The notes under the pieces were generated by a model, which worked only from the letters and a program-made list of their open reading frames with translations, did no database searches and had not been told where the DNA came from. From Blasia pusilla (Eukaryota; Marchantiophyta; Marchantiopsida; Blasiales), in NCBI GenBank assembly GCA_050084515.1, contig CM114271.1, forward strand, positions 24,056,001 to 24,120,000: a stretch of DNA of 64,000 nt, in the 5' to 3' direction. Position 1 is the first letter of the stretch, and each line of letters starts with the position of its first letter. Positions 11,530 through 27,559 of the stretch are shown in pieces. A program made the position numbers and the translations under genes.

Positions 11530-14355
11530 GAATAAAAAAATAAATAAAGAAGAAACGAAGCACCCTAAATCCAAGCAACCCCAACCGAACGGAACGGAAC
11601 ATTCCGAAAGACGTTTTCTTCCGTGGGATGAGGAGAAGAAGGAAGGAAGGACGTGGATTCCCCGGCCCTCAAGCGGACCGAACTGGACACGTGCCCTGAG
11701 CGGACTCGCGCGGCGGACACACGAACGCGTTTACCGCTCATAGAGGGAGTGGACGCCACCGACTTTTCCGCGAATATTCCATTCCATGTGGTCGAGGCCT
11801 TGAGACACTCCGCCGCCCCGCCCGTTAACGACTCGACCCGACCCACAATGGCCGATTCCGCCACAACCCTAAACGTCACTTATTCGGATAAGTCGGTCGT
11901 TATGCCTTCACTTTCAACTACCCCATCTTTTGTCGCGCTCCTCTCTTGTTCTTCATCCCATCCACTAAAAAGTGTGTGTTAGAGGGGTGGGAGGCGCGAA
12001 TAGTCTAGATGGCGAGAAGTTGTATCTATTCCTTCTTCGTCAGGGGGGATGATGTGGTATGTTACGGCATATAGTTGGGGCGGATTGTTTTTGATGATAT
12101 CCCATAGTTGCTGCTGGCGGTGGATGGATGCCATTGCCATATATGGATTTATGATGAAGAAACACTCTTTGGCCCTAACTTAGTTTGACATGATTGATGA
12201 ATTAGATGGGAGAGGTATCATAATAAGAGGTCACCAAAGGGGATATTTGTTATCGAAAATCATATATCATGGACGGAAGAAACAATAATATGATTAAAGT
12301 AATCCCGATCTCATAAGGGGTGAGTTTGGTGATGAGAGTAGAGACTTTTCTCAAAGATAAATCCCTCTTTCCGTCCATGCCCTCAATTATGGGACTAGAA
12401 CTCATTCCGTCCACCCCACGATCGTGACGGAAATGAGTGGCACTATTAGGACGGTTTAAGGGACTCCTTAGGAAACACCAGGGCAGTTCAACCAAATGGG
12501 GTGCTAGTTGAAGTGAAGCCTTGGGAGAAAAGAGGTTTAAAAAACAAATCTATTTCCGTGATAGAAAGAAGGCCACTTGTTAGCCTTTTTAAAGGGATAT
12601 AAGTCGCTTGGGTGGTTTGAACAACCCCCAATAATACCAGCCAAAGAAGCCGTATTTTTCACAAGGAACAACTTTAAAGCCGCATTTTTGACCCTCCACT
12701 CTCCACATAAAACACACAATTGTGTACTATGCACCAATAAAAATATTTTGGCAAAATCTTCATCTGACCGAATAGTATTTTTCCATGAGTCAACCAAAGT
12801 CAACTCTAAAGCTCTTGCTAAGGAAGCAAGAAGTTATTAAAAATTCGAACAAGTCGGAGTTTTTAAAAAAACTAAAAAAGAATTTTAGAGGGGTTTAACC
12901 TAATGGACCCCTTTGAAAAGATTTTTGTAAAATGCTGCCTTTGGTAGAGAAGACACTTGCTTAGCATTAAAAACCTCTCCTTAACTCTTAATCGGGAGGA
13001 CCATCTAGCTAATTTCTCATATTACTGAAATCTTTTTCTATTTGAAATAACACGTCGCTCAACTTGATGTCTGCCCAATATAATGAGATAAATAGACTTA
13101 ACATGTGAATGTGAGAAAAACGCTTAATAAAAAAGTTTGATTATTAACTCCATTCACTTTTGGCTCAGAAATACAAAAAGTGTGGTGAAATTTATTACTA
13201 TGGGGTACAACCTCAAACTTCTTGACATGACATAGCTGCATTTTTGGGGATTTTTTCGTAAAGCTTTCATGAAAGGCCATAATTTATTTATACCTTTAAT
13301 CTTCCCACCGCCCCCAAACCAAAATTCATGTTGTCGTGATCTCCATTAAAGCCAGCGAAATAACAAAAGTCCTCCAAAAGAAAACAAGGATTTAAAACAT
13401 CACCTTCCTTCCTCCATAATCAAAGAAGCCCTTCTATCTCTACGAGTGCACCATAAAAGGCAGGTGCATTTCAATCTTTCAAATTCTCCGCTTTAAATAA
13501 AGCGGAAAATTTTCATAATATTATATTATTTACAAGAAATAAAATAAAATGCTTCCTATCCATTTGAAGAAAAAAAAAAGAGGTGTAGTTCAGGATATGT
13601 GGCACATGGTGGGAATATTACTATGGCTAAAGTGAATTGAAGGAGTGTCATCTTGTTGTGGATGTTGGAGTAGCTATGCATATGGCATTTCTCGTAATTC
13701 TCATCCTCCTTTTTATACAACTTTCTTTATTGTAGATGGGAAAAACAACATTCTAGGTAAACAAGGAAGGAAGATAGAAAAATAATGGAAATATCAAAGA
13801 TTCATAGAAGTTAACACACTTTGTAGATATGGAAGAAGGGAAAATTTCCTATGAAATTAGTATTGTTTACATATATGGGATGCTCATAACATGGATCGAG
13901 TGGTCTTTATGTACCTTTGCGCATTTCCACCATCCTCATGCGCATCCACCTCTTAGATTGGCATCTTGTTCATGCACTTGGCACCATCCATCAAGAAGGA
14001 TCCCAAAACTCATCATGGCTATGATGATGGGTTTCTTGTCCGATGAGTGAAGACCAACACTATCATGTCTTGTGCCCAAAGAGTGTGGATGAATTAGCTC
14101 TTATGTGGCCTCATGCATTACGCCAATCCAAAGGCCCATCCAATTATAAGACTTGCATCTTTTTCATGTTTAGGGTTGTTCATGACACCATCCATCTGGA
14201 AGGATCGCTCGGTTCATCATGGAGGACATAATCATGATTTTCTTGTCAAATGGGGAAGGGAAGAAGGTCATATTTTTCAATGTATTATGTGTGATTCAAC
14301 ATTTATTTCCATATGTTGTTTCATGTTTTTCCATCATGTGAACCTGCACTCTCTT
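11530..14355. other. Intergenic, no gene recognised
   Basis: 11,565-11,980 is GC-richer with promoter-like CpG content, but its two overlapping frames (11,565-11,879 minus; 11,653-11,982 plus) match nothing I know. 12-14.3 kb is AT-rich with short frames only. Near 13.9-14.25 kb there are decayed direct repeats of a segment with CACCATCCATC and GGATC, probably leader or 3' sequence of the neighbouring retrotransposon remnant. Confidence 0.45.
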
Positions 14356-15115
14356 CTAAAATTTACCACTCATTGCGAATGCTCCGCAACTTCTCCGTCC
14401 GTACCCCTGGTAGCTCGCCTTCAACTCAACGAAAAACTCAACCATGGGATTGAATGTGGGACGAACCCAACTAGACGGTGCAACAGCTCGAGTACGAGTG
14501 ACCCCTCCTAAAACATCACTAGTGGAAGAGGAAGTAGCCTCTCCTGACTCCTCCTCCTCATCTAGGAACGGCTCCGTCCATGACACATAGTGTGGGTCAT
14601 AGCGGAGTCGCCATGCCTCAATATCTTGGGCATATCTATGGGAGAACTCATAGTAATCGTCCATGGGCGCCCCCTCTAAATGCTGGAACATACCGTTCCA
14701 TGCTCTGAACGGGTTGAACTCTCTAGAGTTCCTAGCCCCCTGTAAGCCACACCAACTCCTAAACTCTGCAATGAAATTGTGTAGCTCTATCGTGCCTACA
14801 TCACCGGAAAACTTACGCGGTCCTCTACCTCGGTTGTCCATCTTGTACGCCCAATTGGTAGGACCACTTAATGTGTACGATGGATCACTAACACACTCCT
14901 CTACACGCTCCCCCTTGTGTAAAGACGACACATAAGAAGATCAATGTGGTCTCTCATGTGGAGACCTTCGAAACCTCTCACCACTCCGGGTAAACCCTCC
15001 AGAGCTACTCTCAGGTCCACTACCTCGCCTCTCAAAATCCCGAAAGGACGCCGTGATGGCCCTCGTGCCCCTCTCACACGATCACTCTCAATCTCGCAAG
15101 TAATCCCTCAATCAC
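14356..15115 (-). pseudogene. Ty3/gypsy retrotransposon gag remnant
   Basis: The 576-base open stretch at 14,356-14,931 encodes a capsid-like gag segment with LHNFIAEFRSWCGLQGA, NPFRAWNGMFQHLEG and DDYYEFSHRYAQDIEAWRL, spacing typical of plant Retrotrans_gag domains, followed by an acidic stretch. Upstream, in a second frame (about 14,935-15,115), the text SRRPFGILRGEVVDLRVALEG looks like the gag leader, so at least one frameshift separates the parts. No protease, reverse transcriptase or integrase follows on this strand. The piece is therefore an isolated gag remnant. Promoter-like LTR sequence near 16.5-17.7 kb lies on the opposite strand and need not belong to it. Confidence 0.65.
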
Positions 15116-16260
15116 TAAAACGAAACATGTGGCACTCTATCAACACTCTCTCACTGAGATGTGTGCTCTACGGCAATAAGCGGCGCAGTCCGGCAAATCA
15201 ACTGATCTATCATCTCATCCAGAAACCATCCTCAACTCTAGACATCCCACACACGTCTATATCCCTTAAACCCATACAACATAGATGCTCTCAACATCAG
15301 CATGAAACCCAATATCCCAAATACCTTCCCAATATCTGGAAATCTCTCACACGTGCAGGGTAAAAGACCAGAATGGGTAACCTGACAATAATGTCGATGT
15401 CGCTCCTCGGAAACTGCAAATCTTGATCCCAACTCGGTCGTGAAGAAAACTCCCCCAATCAGCAAGTCATATTCCTCTCGTACTAACGCTGCTCAAACCT
15501 CCTCAATGTGCGGTGTAGGTTCAGTGATTCAGTACGGCACTGGCGGCACGGATTGGCTACAAATGACACATCACTTGGGAATGGGATGCGGCACTCGGCG
15601 GCATACCCTCCTCAATCAGCAATTCACACGCTCTGCTCCTTAGTGAAGGAGTGGCTGCGCGATGCATTGACGGCCACAAGCGACCACTGGCGCGACACGT
15701 GAACGGCAATTGGCGGCGGCGTTGCGCACGGGCGTCGCGCCACGGACAATATTCGATCATCGTCGAGCGGCTACCAATCATAACATAGCAACATGAAATG
15801 AAAACTCCAACACCATAACCCGAGGTCACGTGCCATCACTGATTGATGACAAAGTTGCGACGACAGTGGCGGCCAAACCAAACTATGTGGTGGCGGCGTA
15901 AGTCAAAGAATCAAGAGTGGTCGTGGAACATCCTCCATTCCGTGATGGCGGCGGCAATGGCAACCAAAGGGTGGACAACGGCCAAATGCGGCTCTGAGTA
16001 GTGCTAGGTGGCGGCAGCGGCAGACGATGGACGGTGGATTGTTGACAGTGACGGTTGACAATTGATGGTGATGATAGACTGCTGATGGTGACGGTTGACC
16101 ATTGACCGTTGAACATTGACGGTGACTATGACGGCAACGGCTGCCGTCGGCGCGGCGGCTTGTTTAGGGTGTGAAAAATTTAACCCTAAAAATTGCCTAG
16201 CAATGAAAAATTTGCAAGGTTGACAATAATGTTTTCCTTGCAACTCCAAATTGTGCACCG
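15116..16260. other. Retrotransposon-derived leader or LTR-like sequence with minisatellite
   Basis: No gene recognised. 15.65-15.9 kb is rich in GGCGGC and CACTGGCG motifs. From about 16,015 to 16,140 short units related to GACGGTTGA-CATTGA repeat in tandem. The flanking short frames are by-products. Confidence 0.4.
16015..16140. repeat. GACGGTTGAC-type minisatellite
   Basis: Imperfect tandem copies of a 9-21-bp unit (GACGGTTGAC, GATGGTGATG, GACCGTTGAAC). Confidence 0.6.
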
Positions 16261-16539
16261 TTTACTGCACACCATGCACAGCTTTATGATCTAAGACGGC
16301 GTCAAAAATTATTTTGAATAAGACATTCCAGTAAAAACTGACGGGGACTATCGTAAAGCCCAATGTCTCTTTCTCCTACACAAAATTTGGCAGCGCTTCC
16401 GTGCTGATTTCTCCCAACGAATATGTAAAACCTGTGAGAACACAAATCAACAAGCTACATGGTGCTTCCGAGAGCACCGGTGTCGTATAGTAAAATCAAC
16501 CAGTGTGTAAACTCCTTCGTCATTAAGTGTTAGATAGAG

Positions 16540-17750
16540 TTTCATTAGTATTAAGTAAATTGGCTTAGAAAAAGGAGATTCTTATGTTTAAACCTCTTTA
16601 TGGTGCCTCTTTTATGCGGGCCCAACTTTAGGAAAAGGAGGTAATAAATAAAAGATGACTTTATAAAAGTAAATTAGTTGCTTTAATGAAAAGCAAAAGT
16701 AGTCTTGGTTGGTGGCTAGGTTAGTTGGGATAATTTGGAAAATATCAAGTGGGTAAAAGAGGATATTTTGGAAGAGATAAGAGGAAATCTACTTGTGTCA
16801 AAATGTGATTGGCTAAGCCTTGAGAGGAAGCCATGTGGCACAAGATAAGATAAGCTCTATTTCGTACTCTTGTGGATCCCTTGTGAGTATATAAAGAGGA
16901 GGGACCTTCAAGGGTTCATCACCTTCTATTCCACATCTTGAGTCTCTCGTGTCTCTCTTGAGTGTATGGCTTTGGGATTGCTTGCTCTTCCAATGAGAGT
17001 GGATCGGCCCTCTTGGGAGAGTAATTTGATCATGGTCTATTCTTTGAGAGGTTTCTAGAGTGTGGTGTGTATGTGTGTGTGGGGATGAGAGGTTTGTCAC
17101 TGTAGAGGAGTTTAGTCATACTAAAATAGCGGATGTTTTGGCTTGTTACTTTCCCAATGAGAGTGGATTACCCCTTTTGGGAGAATAACTCCGCCAAAAC
17201 GAGGTCAAGCTGGTACAGGTGGCCCATTCTTGAGGAGAGTAGAGAATGTCAAGCATGGATAAGGATGGAGCATTTAGCCAGGCCCGACTTTCCTTTCCTC
17301 AATCCTTACCATGTCAAGGTACTCTTTGTAGATAGGCCTTTGGTTCACTCGCTATTTAGTTTATCACTTTGGAGGCGTTCATGAACCAGGTCATGCAATC
17401 TCCAACTCGGTGATTCTTCCTATCGTCACATATGGAAGGACATGGGATTGTACTTTGTATGTCCTTATATAGCGATCCATGGATGTCAATAGGCCTGGTC
17501 AAGTAGGGTTTAACACTAGTTGTGCTATCTTCCTCGTGTACAAACGTAAAATAGTTTATAGGGATTTTATAGTTAGGAATTTCGGGGTCCGATGTTACGA
17601 AGAAGTGATCGCCTCGGCACTTCCATTTGTGATACATTTGCCGTGAGAGAATGGAGAGTGTACATCATAATTTTGTATTGAAAAAGGAGAACTTATTAGA
17701 GAGTTCACCTTGCATCTACCACAGCTAGAAGGCGTGCCCTTGCTCGAAGA
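16540..17750 (+). promoter_or_regulatory. LTR-like promoter region of a decayed retroelement
   Basis: A consensus-like TATA box (TATATAAAG, 16,888-16,896) is followed by GGGACCTTCAAGGGTTCATC, a layout common in plant LTRs and leaders. A short motif recurs on both sides of the region: AAATTTGGCAGCGCTT near 16,383 and AAAATTGGGCAGCGCTTT near 17,808, which would fit sequence adjacent to two LTRs or a duplicated leader. No open gag or pol follows. LTR ends could not be fixed. Confidence 0.35.
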
Positions 17751-18004
17751 AAGATTCTCGACACGACACCGGAATGGAGCAATCCACCCTCATACTCAAT
17801 TCCTATCAAAAATTGGGCAGCGCTTTCGCGTGCCACTCTCCCGTACAAAAAATCAGCAAAGCAAAACAACCAACTCAAACGACTCTTGCGCCAGTGAGCA
17901 CTCCCATGAGCCATGAAGCGAGGAACATGGTCCCCCAACCTGCACCAAACATCGAGCAACCAGCAAGCTCCCCCATGAAGCTCTCTTACTCACTCATTCT
18001 CTCT

Positions 18005-18535
18005 TTGTAAAATAAGATCCAATTTCTTTCACAACACCATAGTTCTCACATGTGTGCACTGTCACATGTCTCTCTCAATGTCAAACCAAACTCACTCTCC
18101 TAATGAGAGGCTTGGGTTACACTCACAAGGCAAGGGACCATAGCTCTGCCGCCTTGTCCGAAGAGGTTCAACAACGAGAGAATGAGCTCTCAAACTCTCT
18201 CTCCTTGAGGTATACCCCTCCCTTCTCCCAAGCTCTCCCCATGGTAACCTTTGCTCACAAGTCCCCTCCTTGGCTCTTGACCTGATGTAGGAGGTTAAAG
18301 GCCACTTATCAAAAATAGAAAGTCTATCATATACTCAAAATGGTAATTACCTAAAATAGTAAGTTTCTCAATATCGCTCCAAATGAGCCGAAACGAAGGG
18401 GAAACCTGCTCTCTCAGGTTTCCCGGGGCCTCATTAGGCAAACCTCAACCTCCTGAGTCTTTCCTCCACTACTCATAAAGTTGCTCTACTATATCTCATC
18501 GATCTATCCTAAAAGACGTGACAGCTAACTCTGTT
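18005..18535 (+). repeat. Internal part of a dispersed direct-terminal-repeat element, copy A
   Basis: This segment is clearly homologous over its whole length to 60,739-61,240 and to 25,583-26,000. Shared blocks include ACTCTCCTAATGAGAGGCTT, CAAGAGGTTCAACAAAGAGA-like text and ATCCTAAAAGACGTGACA. It has no coding capacity. The terminal direct repeats seen in the 60.6-kb copy are not recognisable here. Confidence 0.85.
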
Positions 18536-18539
18536 GGGC

Positions 18540-20900
18540 CATTTGCTCAATCATCAACTTCATCAAGTCTATCATATGGACATAGAGGGCCAAGAAACCT
18601 GAGTTTAGAGTTGAAGGCCCCGCGGAAAGATTTTTGTTAGGGACATCCTCATTTTTGGAGCTCAACGCTTCAACGGTCGCTCTCTGCTCCTCTAGCTTGC
18701 AATCAATCATTAGTTTGTCTCTCGACTTATCTTTTCTTAGCTCGTGGCTTCCTTGGTTCTTCGCCCTTGGTCACCATTCTCGAGTCCTTGCCTTCTCTGA
18801 TCTCCTCCTTGTCTCTTGCATTGCTCCCCAAGCATCGAGGTCTCCCTATTTCCTTGAATTCTTCTCAAACGTCCAAATCTCCCATGATCCCAAGTTCACA
18901 CTCATCGAGGATAAGCTCTCATGTCACGTATCATGCACCTACTCTCCTTGAACATAAATATTTAGTGTTGCGGAAACGTGTGTTCAATAGGACATGCTCT
19001 TATTGCTAATATGCACCCAAATATGCACTCATGTTAGTCGGGTTTGGGTCGATCAGCATTCCATCTCACCGACGTCTTTCATAGGAATGGGGCGGTGAGA
19101 TGATGGAACTAGGAAGGTTGAGCTATGTGAGGGTTTAGAAGGTGGAATACTTCATGATCTTGTGCATTTTCTGAGATCATTGGTGCATTGGAAGAGACTT
19201 CATACAATCTTTCTAATACAACCTTCCTTGTCCCAAACGTATCTTGGGACTAAACGATATGGTCCAAAACACAATCAAAACCCCAAACGCACGTCGCGTT
19301 TCGAATATGATCCTCACCTCTTTTGCAACCAACCATCCTAGACTCGACTCATCTCAAGTCTTGCTTCATGTCTGGTCCAGGTTTCTTGGTCATGACCATA
19401 AACGCATGAAACGTACAAACTTTATTCGCGCGTTTGGTCTCCTCTCGATCAAGAGACCTCTCAAAAGCGCAATCATCCTAGCGTGAGCCCGCTAAAGTTT
19501 TGATGTTCTGCTTGGCATTTGTTTGGTCATGAGGATCGCGACACTCTTAGAACTAGTTTATAGTTCACTAAGCATTCACATCCTTTCTTATAGAAACTCT
19601 TGTAAGGGGTTCAATCTCAAGATCCAAAATAAAGATAACTAAAGATACTCATCTCCACCACTAAAACCATTGATGCTTCAATGATCTTTTAATCTTAGAA
19701 TGCTTGCTACCTTGCATGGGTAGCTCCAAATATCCATATTAGGTTCTTTTTCTTGTCTCCACATTTGAAAGTAAGTCTCCATGAGTGGTTGTTAAGTATA
19801 GAGTGATTTTTGTCTTACTCAAGTCCTCAAACCTTGAAAGCATGTAGTCAATACCATACCATAGCACTCTAAGGCAAAATGTTCCGCATATGATTCCTAA
19901 CCTACCTCACAATATACTTTTGGGATGGGTACCCTAAGGAATTAATTTCAAGCTATCCTTGGACTATCGTATGAAGAGGCATTGCTTACCAACTTGCATC
20001 AATTGTTCTCTACACACATTTGAGATAAGTCTATCAGATGAAGAAAGATTCTCAATTGTCATTGATTTTATTCCGTTCTTCCCCTTAAAGTTGGTTTTCT
20101 TTCCATTTTCATGATGATAACTTATAATAATTATTACATCATTCTTATTGGAATAGAGGGTATCTATAGGGCATAACAAAAGAGATCAAACATCCACTCC
20201 GTTTCACCGTGGATGACCTATTGGGGATGTGGGAAACCTACATTTGCATGTTTCCGTAGTTTATGGTTATTTTAAGGAGCTCCTCCAAACTTTACATTTC
20301 AAATAAGTTCAAAATGCCATTTGACTTGCTCTTGTGGATTAGAGTTGAAGAGCTGACCTATGCATATGCCACCATGGAAAGCATGAGAGAGAGGGAGAGG
20401 ATCTACCGCAAGGAGGAAAAGCTTGGAGAACTCATTCTCTCCTTGAAAAAAGACTCAAAGAGTTATACTCCTCTATACCTTGTAAGCAATATAAGTATTC
20501 AAAGAACAAAAGTATGGTTTGACACGAGAAAGAAGGTTTGGATCTTTTTATTTTTGAATATCTTTACTGAAGTAGATAAGACTCTATTGTGAAGGAATTC
20601 TTCAACTTACTCTACCTATTTTGCAGAATTAGTGACGATGTTAACATAAATAAAGTAATTTTCTCTAAAGTCCTTAAATCTCTTCATCATAAGTTGCTCC
20701 CACCTATTCTCCAAGAATATTGAAATAGTGTCTTTTAACAACAATCTCAATACCTCCTCACAAAAAAACTCCCCTAGCAAACCTCATTGCACTTAAATTG
20801 TTGATCTTAATCTATCTACAAGTTTCAACCCTAGAGGCAGTCTTCTATTCATCCAATAATACACTTTCTTCCTTCAACCTTATCATGCAAAGACATAATG
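18540..20900. other. No gene recognised; probably decayed retroelement sequence
   Basis: Minus-strand frames at 18,525-18,710 and just upstream translate to a charged, helix-prone sequence (KLEEQRATVEALSSKNED) that could be the C-terminal end of an old gag, but this is weak. 19-20.9 kb has only short frames in AT-rich DNA. Confidence 0.35.
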
Positions 20901-21028
20901 TTGCACAACATACATCGTTATTACCAATTTCACATAGAAATACACAAGATGTCATAATCATATTCATGGCATCTCAACACCAAGTCGATTGTGTACCAAA
21001 ATATCTCCAATAAATTAGGATCACTCAA

Positions 21029-25536
<4,508 letters not shown>

Positions 25537-25582
<46 letters not shown>
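25537..25582. repeat. (CT)n run at the LINE 3' border
   Basis: 46 bp of CT dinucleotides between the LINE tail and the resumed repeat element. Confidence 0.95.
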
Positions 25583-25585
<3 letters not shown>

Positions 25586-26010
25586 AAATCAAACCTACTC
25601 TCCTAATGAGAGATTTGGATTACTCACAAGGTAGGGAGGAACGTTGTTCCGCCGTCTCATGTCAAGAGGTTCAACAAAGAAGTATAAGCTCCAAAGCTCC
25701 CTCTCCTTGGATATACCCCTTTCCCTCTCTCAAGTTCTCTCCATGATAACCTATGTTTATAGATAACCTCCTCAGCTCTTGACCTAGTGTAGGGGGTCAA
25801 GAGAAAATTACCAAAGTAGAAACTGAACTATATTTTTCAATAAACACTTACTCAAAATAACAAGTTTCTCTACATAATGCTACATGAGCCAAAATGGGGA
25901 AACATGTACTCTCAAGTTACTTGAGGCCTCAATAAGTCATCCTTGTCCTCTTGAACACTACAAATACTAGTTGATCCATCCTAAAAGACATGACAACCTT
26001 AACTCGACAT

Positions 26011-27555
26011 ATATGTTACTACTAGTGAACCATCGATTCAAGTCTTTTCACTCTAATATGACAACATAAGTCTATGAGAGATAGCCTCATCCTTACTAAA
26101 TCTTGATGTGTTTTGTTTTTTCTAAGGGATTGCACTCTCTACATGAAAATGTTCAATTATGTCACTACAATTCAAGGCAAGAACATGAAGGAAAATCAAC
26201 AACAATTTATATGCTTGCGCTACTCTAGTGAGAAGAGAAAGTAGTCTACTCTAAAAATTGAAATCAATGCAATCTTGTTGAAATTGGACTCTGGTCTAGA
26301 AATTGAATTATCTCAATTGATGTTGTAAGCATCTCATGGCTCATGTATGGGTGGACCCAACTTTGCAAATGTTCCAAGTAATCTAGTGAAAGAATTTCTA
26401 GAAAGACATTATATAATCCAACAACTTTAAAATTCACTTGAAGACATAAATAAAATAGAAAAATTGTTATCTACATCTATGATACAAAGAATTTGTTACA
26501 CTACATGTGTGGTGTAGCAGGATTAAAGGTAGGGAAATGGGAGGAACCAATGAAAGCAGTAGACATTTTTTTAAATCAAAATATGACTTAAGATGTTGGA
26601 TATTTTTGGTAAGCTCTACAAAAGGAGAATCATAATGTGATAACACTCTACACATATTGAATATCTAACGCTGAACAAGCAAAAAGCTAACGCAAAAATT
26701 CTATTGATAATTTTCGAGAAAATTAATTTCATTGATTGGAAAATTAGATGTCATTTCCTTAATTTATTTCGAAAAAAGATTGTCTTTATTTTTCTAACTT
26801 CGTCCGGGTAAAATAAAAGAAAATCAATCTCATCATCTCGAAATAGAATTCTTGTACTCTCCTTCATCAATCATTTATTCAAACTTTTTTCAATTTCTTT
26901 GAAAAGCCTCCTTGAAATTTCAAATTTTCACTATTTTTATAACACTCACACATTTCCTGATTTTTTCCTCTCCATCTAGATTATCCGCATGTAAACTACT
27001 TACCTTCTCTCCCACACTTCACAGAGGGCCAATGATTGGTTGTCCCAGTAAGCATCATGAGGCTTTCGCTGCCACATGTTCGCTTGAGAGAACCGCTCAG
27101 GAGACAGGTGTCAACCGCCCGAGAGTGACGTGTGGCAGCAGGAAGAAGTCGTGCAGACGGCCCCAAGAACACCACCACCAGAGCCAACCTTGAACCTTGA
27201 AAAGCTGCGCAGCCGAACGGAAGCGAAGCACGAAGGGATTGAGATGCGGTCGGAGTGCTTGATGGGGTTGCGAATTATCAGCCGTAGCACCGACTCTTCT
27301 GCCCTTCATCATCAGAGGAGTCGATTGCACTCCGCCGGAAGGGCGAGGCGCGCGTGTTTGCATCAGACCCCCGAGAAAGCGCAGCATCTTGTCACGTCGG
27401 TGAGCCACTTTGGAAGAACCCAATGGCTGCAGCTGTGAATATCGGCTCTCCCATCAGCCTTGGAGCTTGTCCGGCGTCACGAAATCTCATTTTCATCTTC
27501 CGAGGGAGTACAGGGGCTAACAGCCCTTAAACTCCTTGTCTACCAGTGGCTCATG
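26011..27555. other. Intergenic; AT-rich, then a GC-rich island at 27.05-27.45 kb
   Basis: 26-27 kb holds no gene. The GC-rich island has open frames on both strands (27,097-27,423 minus; 27,130-27,438 plus) but neither resembles a known domain. It might hold the 3' end of the RGS1-like gene or a separate first exon. Confidence 0.4.
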
Positions 27556-27559
27556 GATG

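Noticed and set aside
27097-27438. Overlapping frames on both strands of a GC-rich island
   Set aside because: Neither translation resembles a known protein, and I could not connect either to the RGS1-like gene by splice sites.
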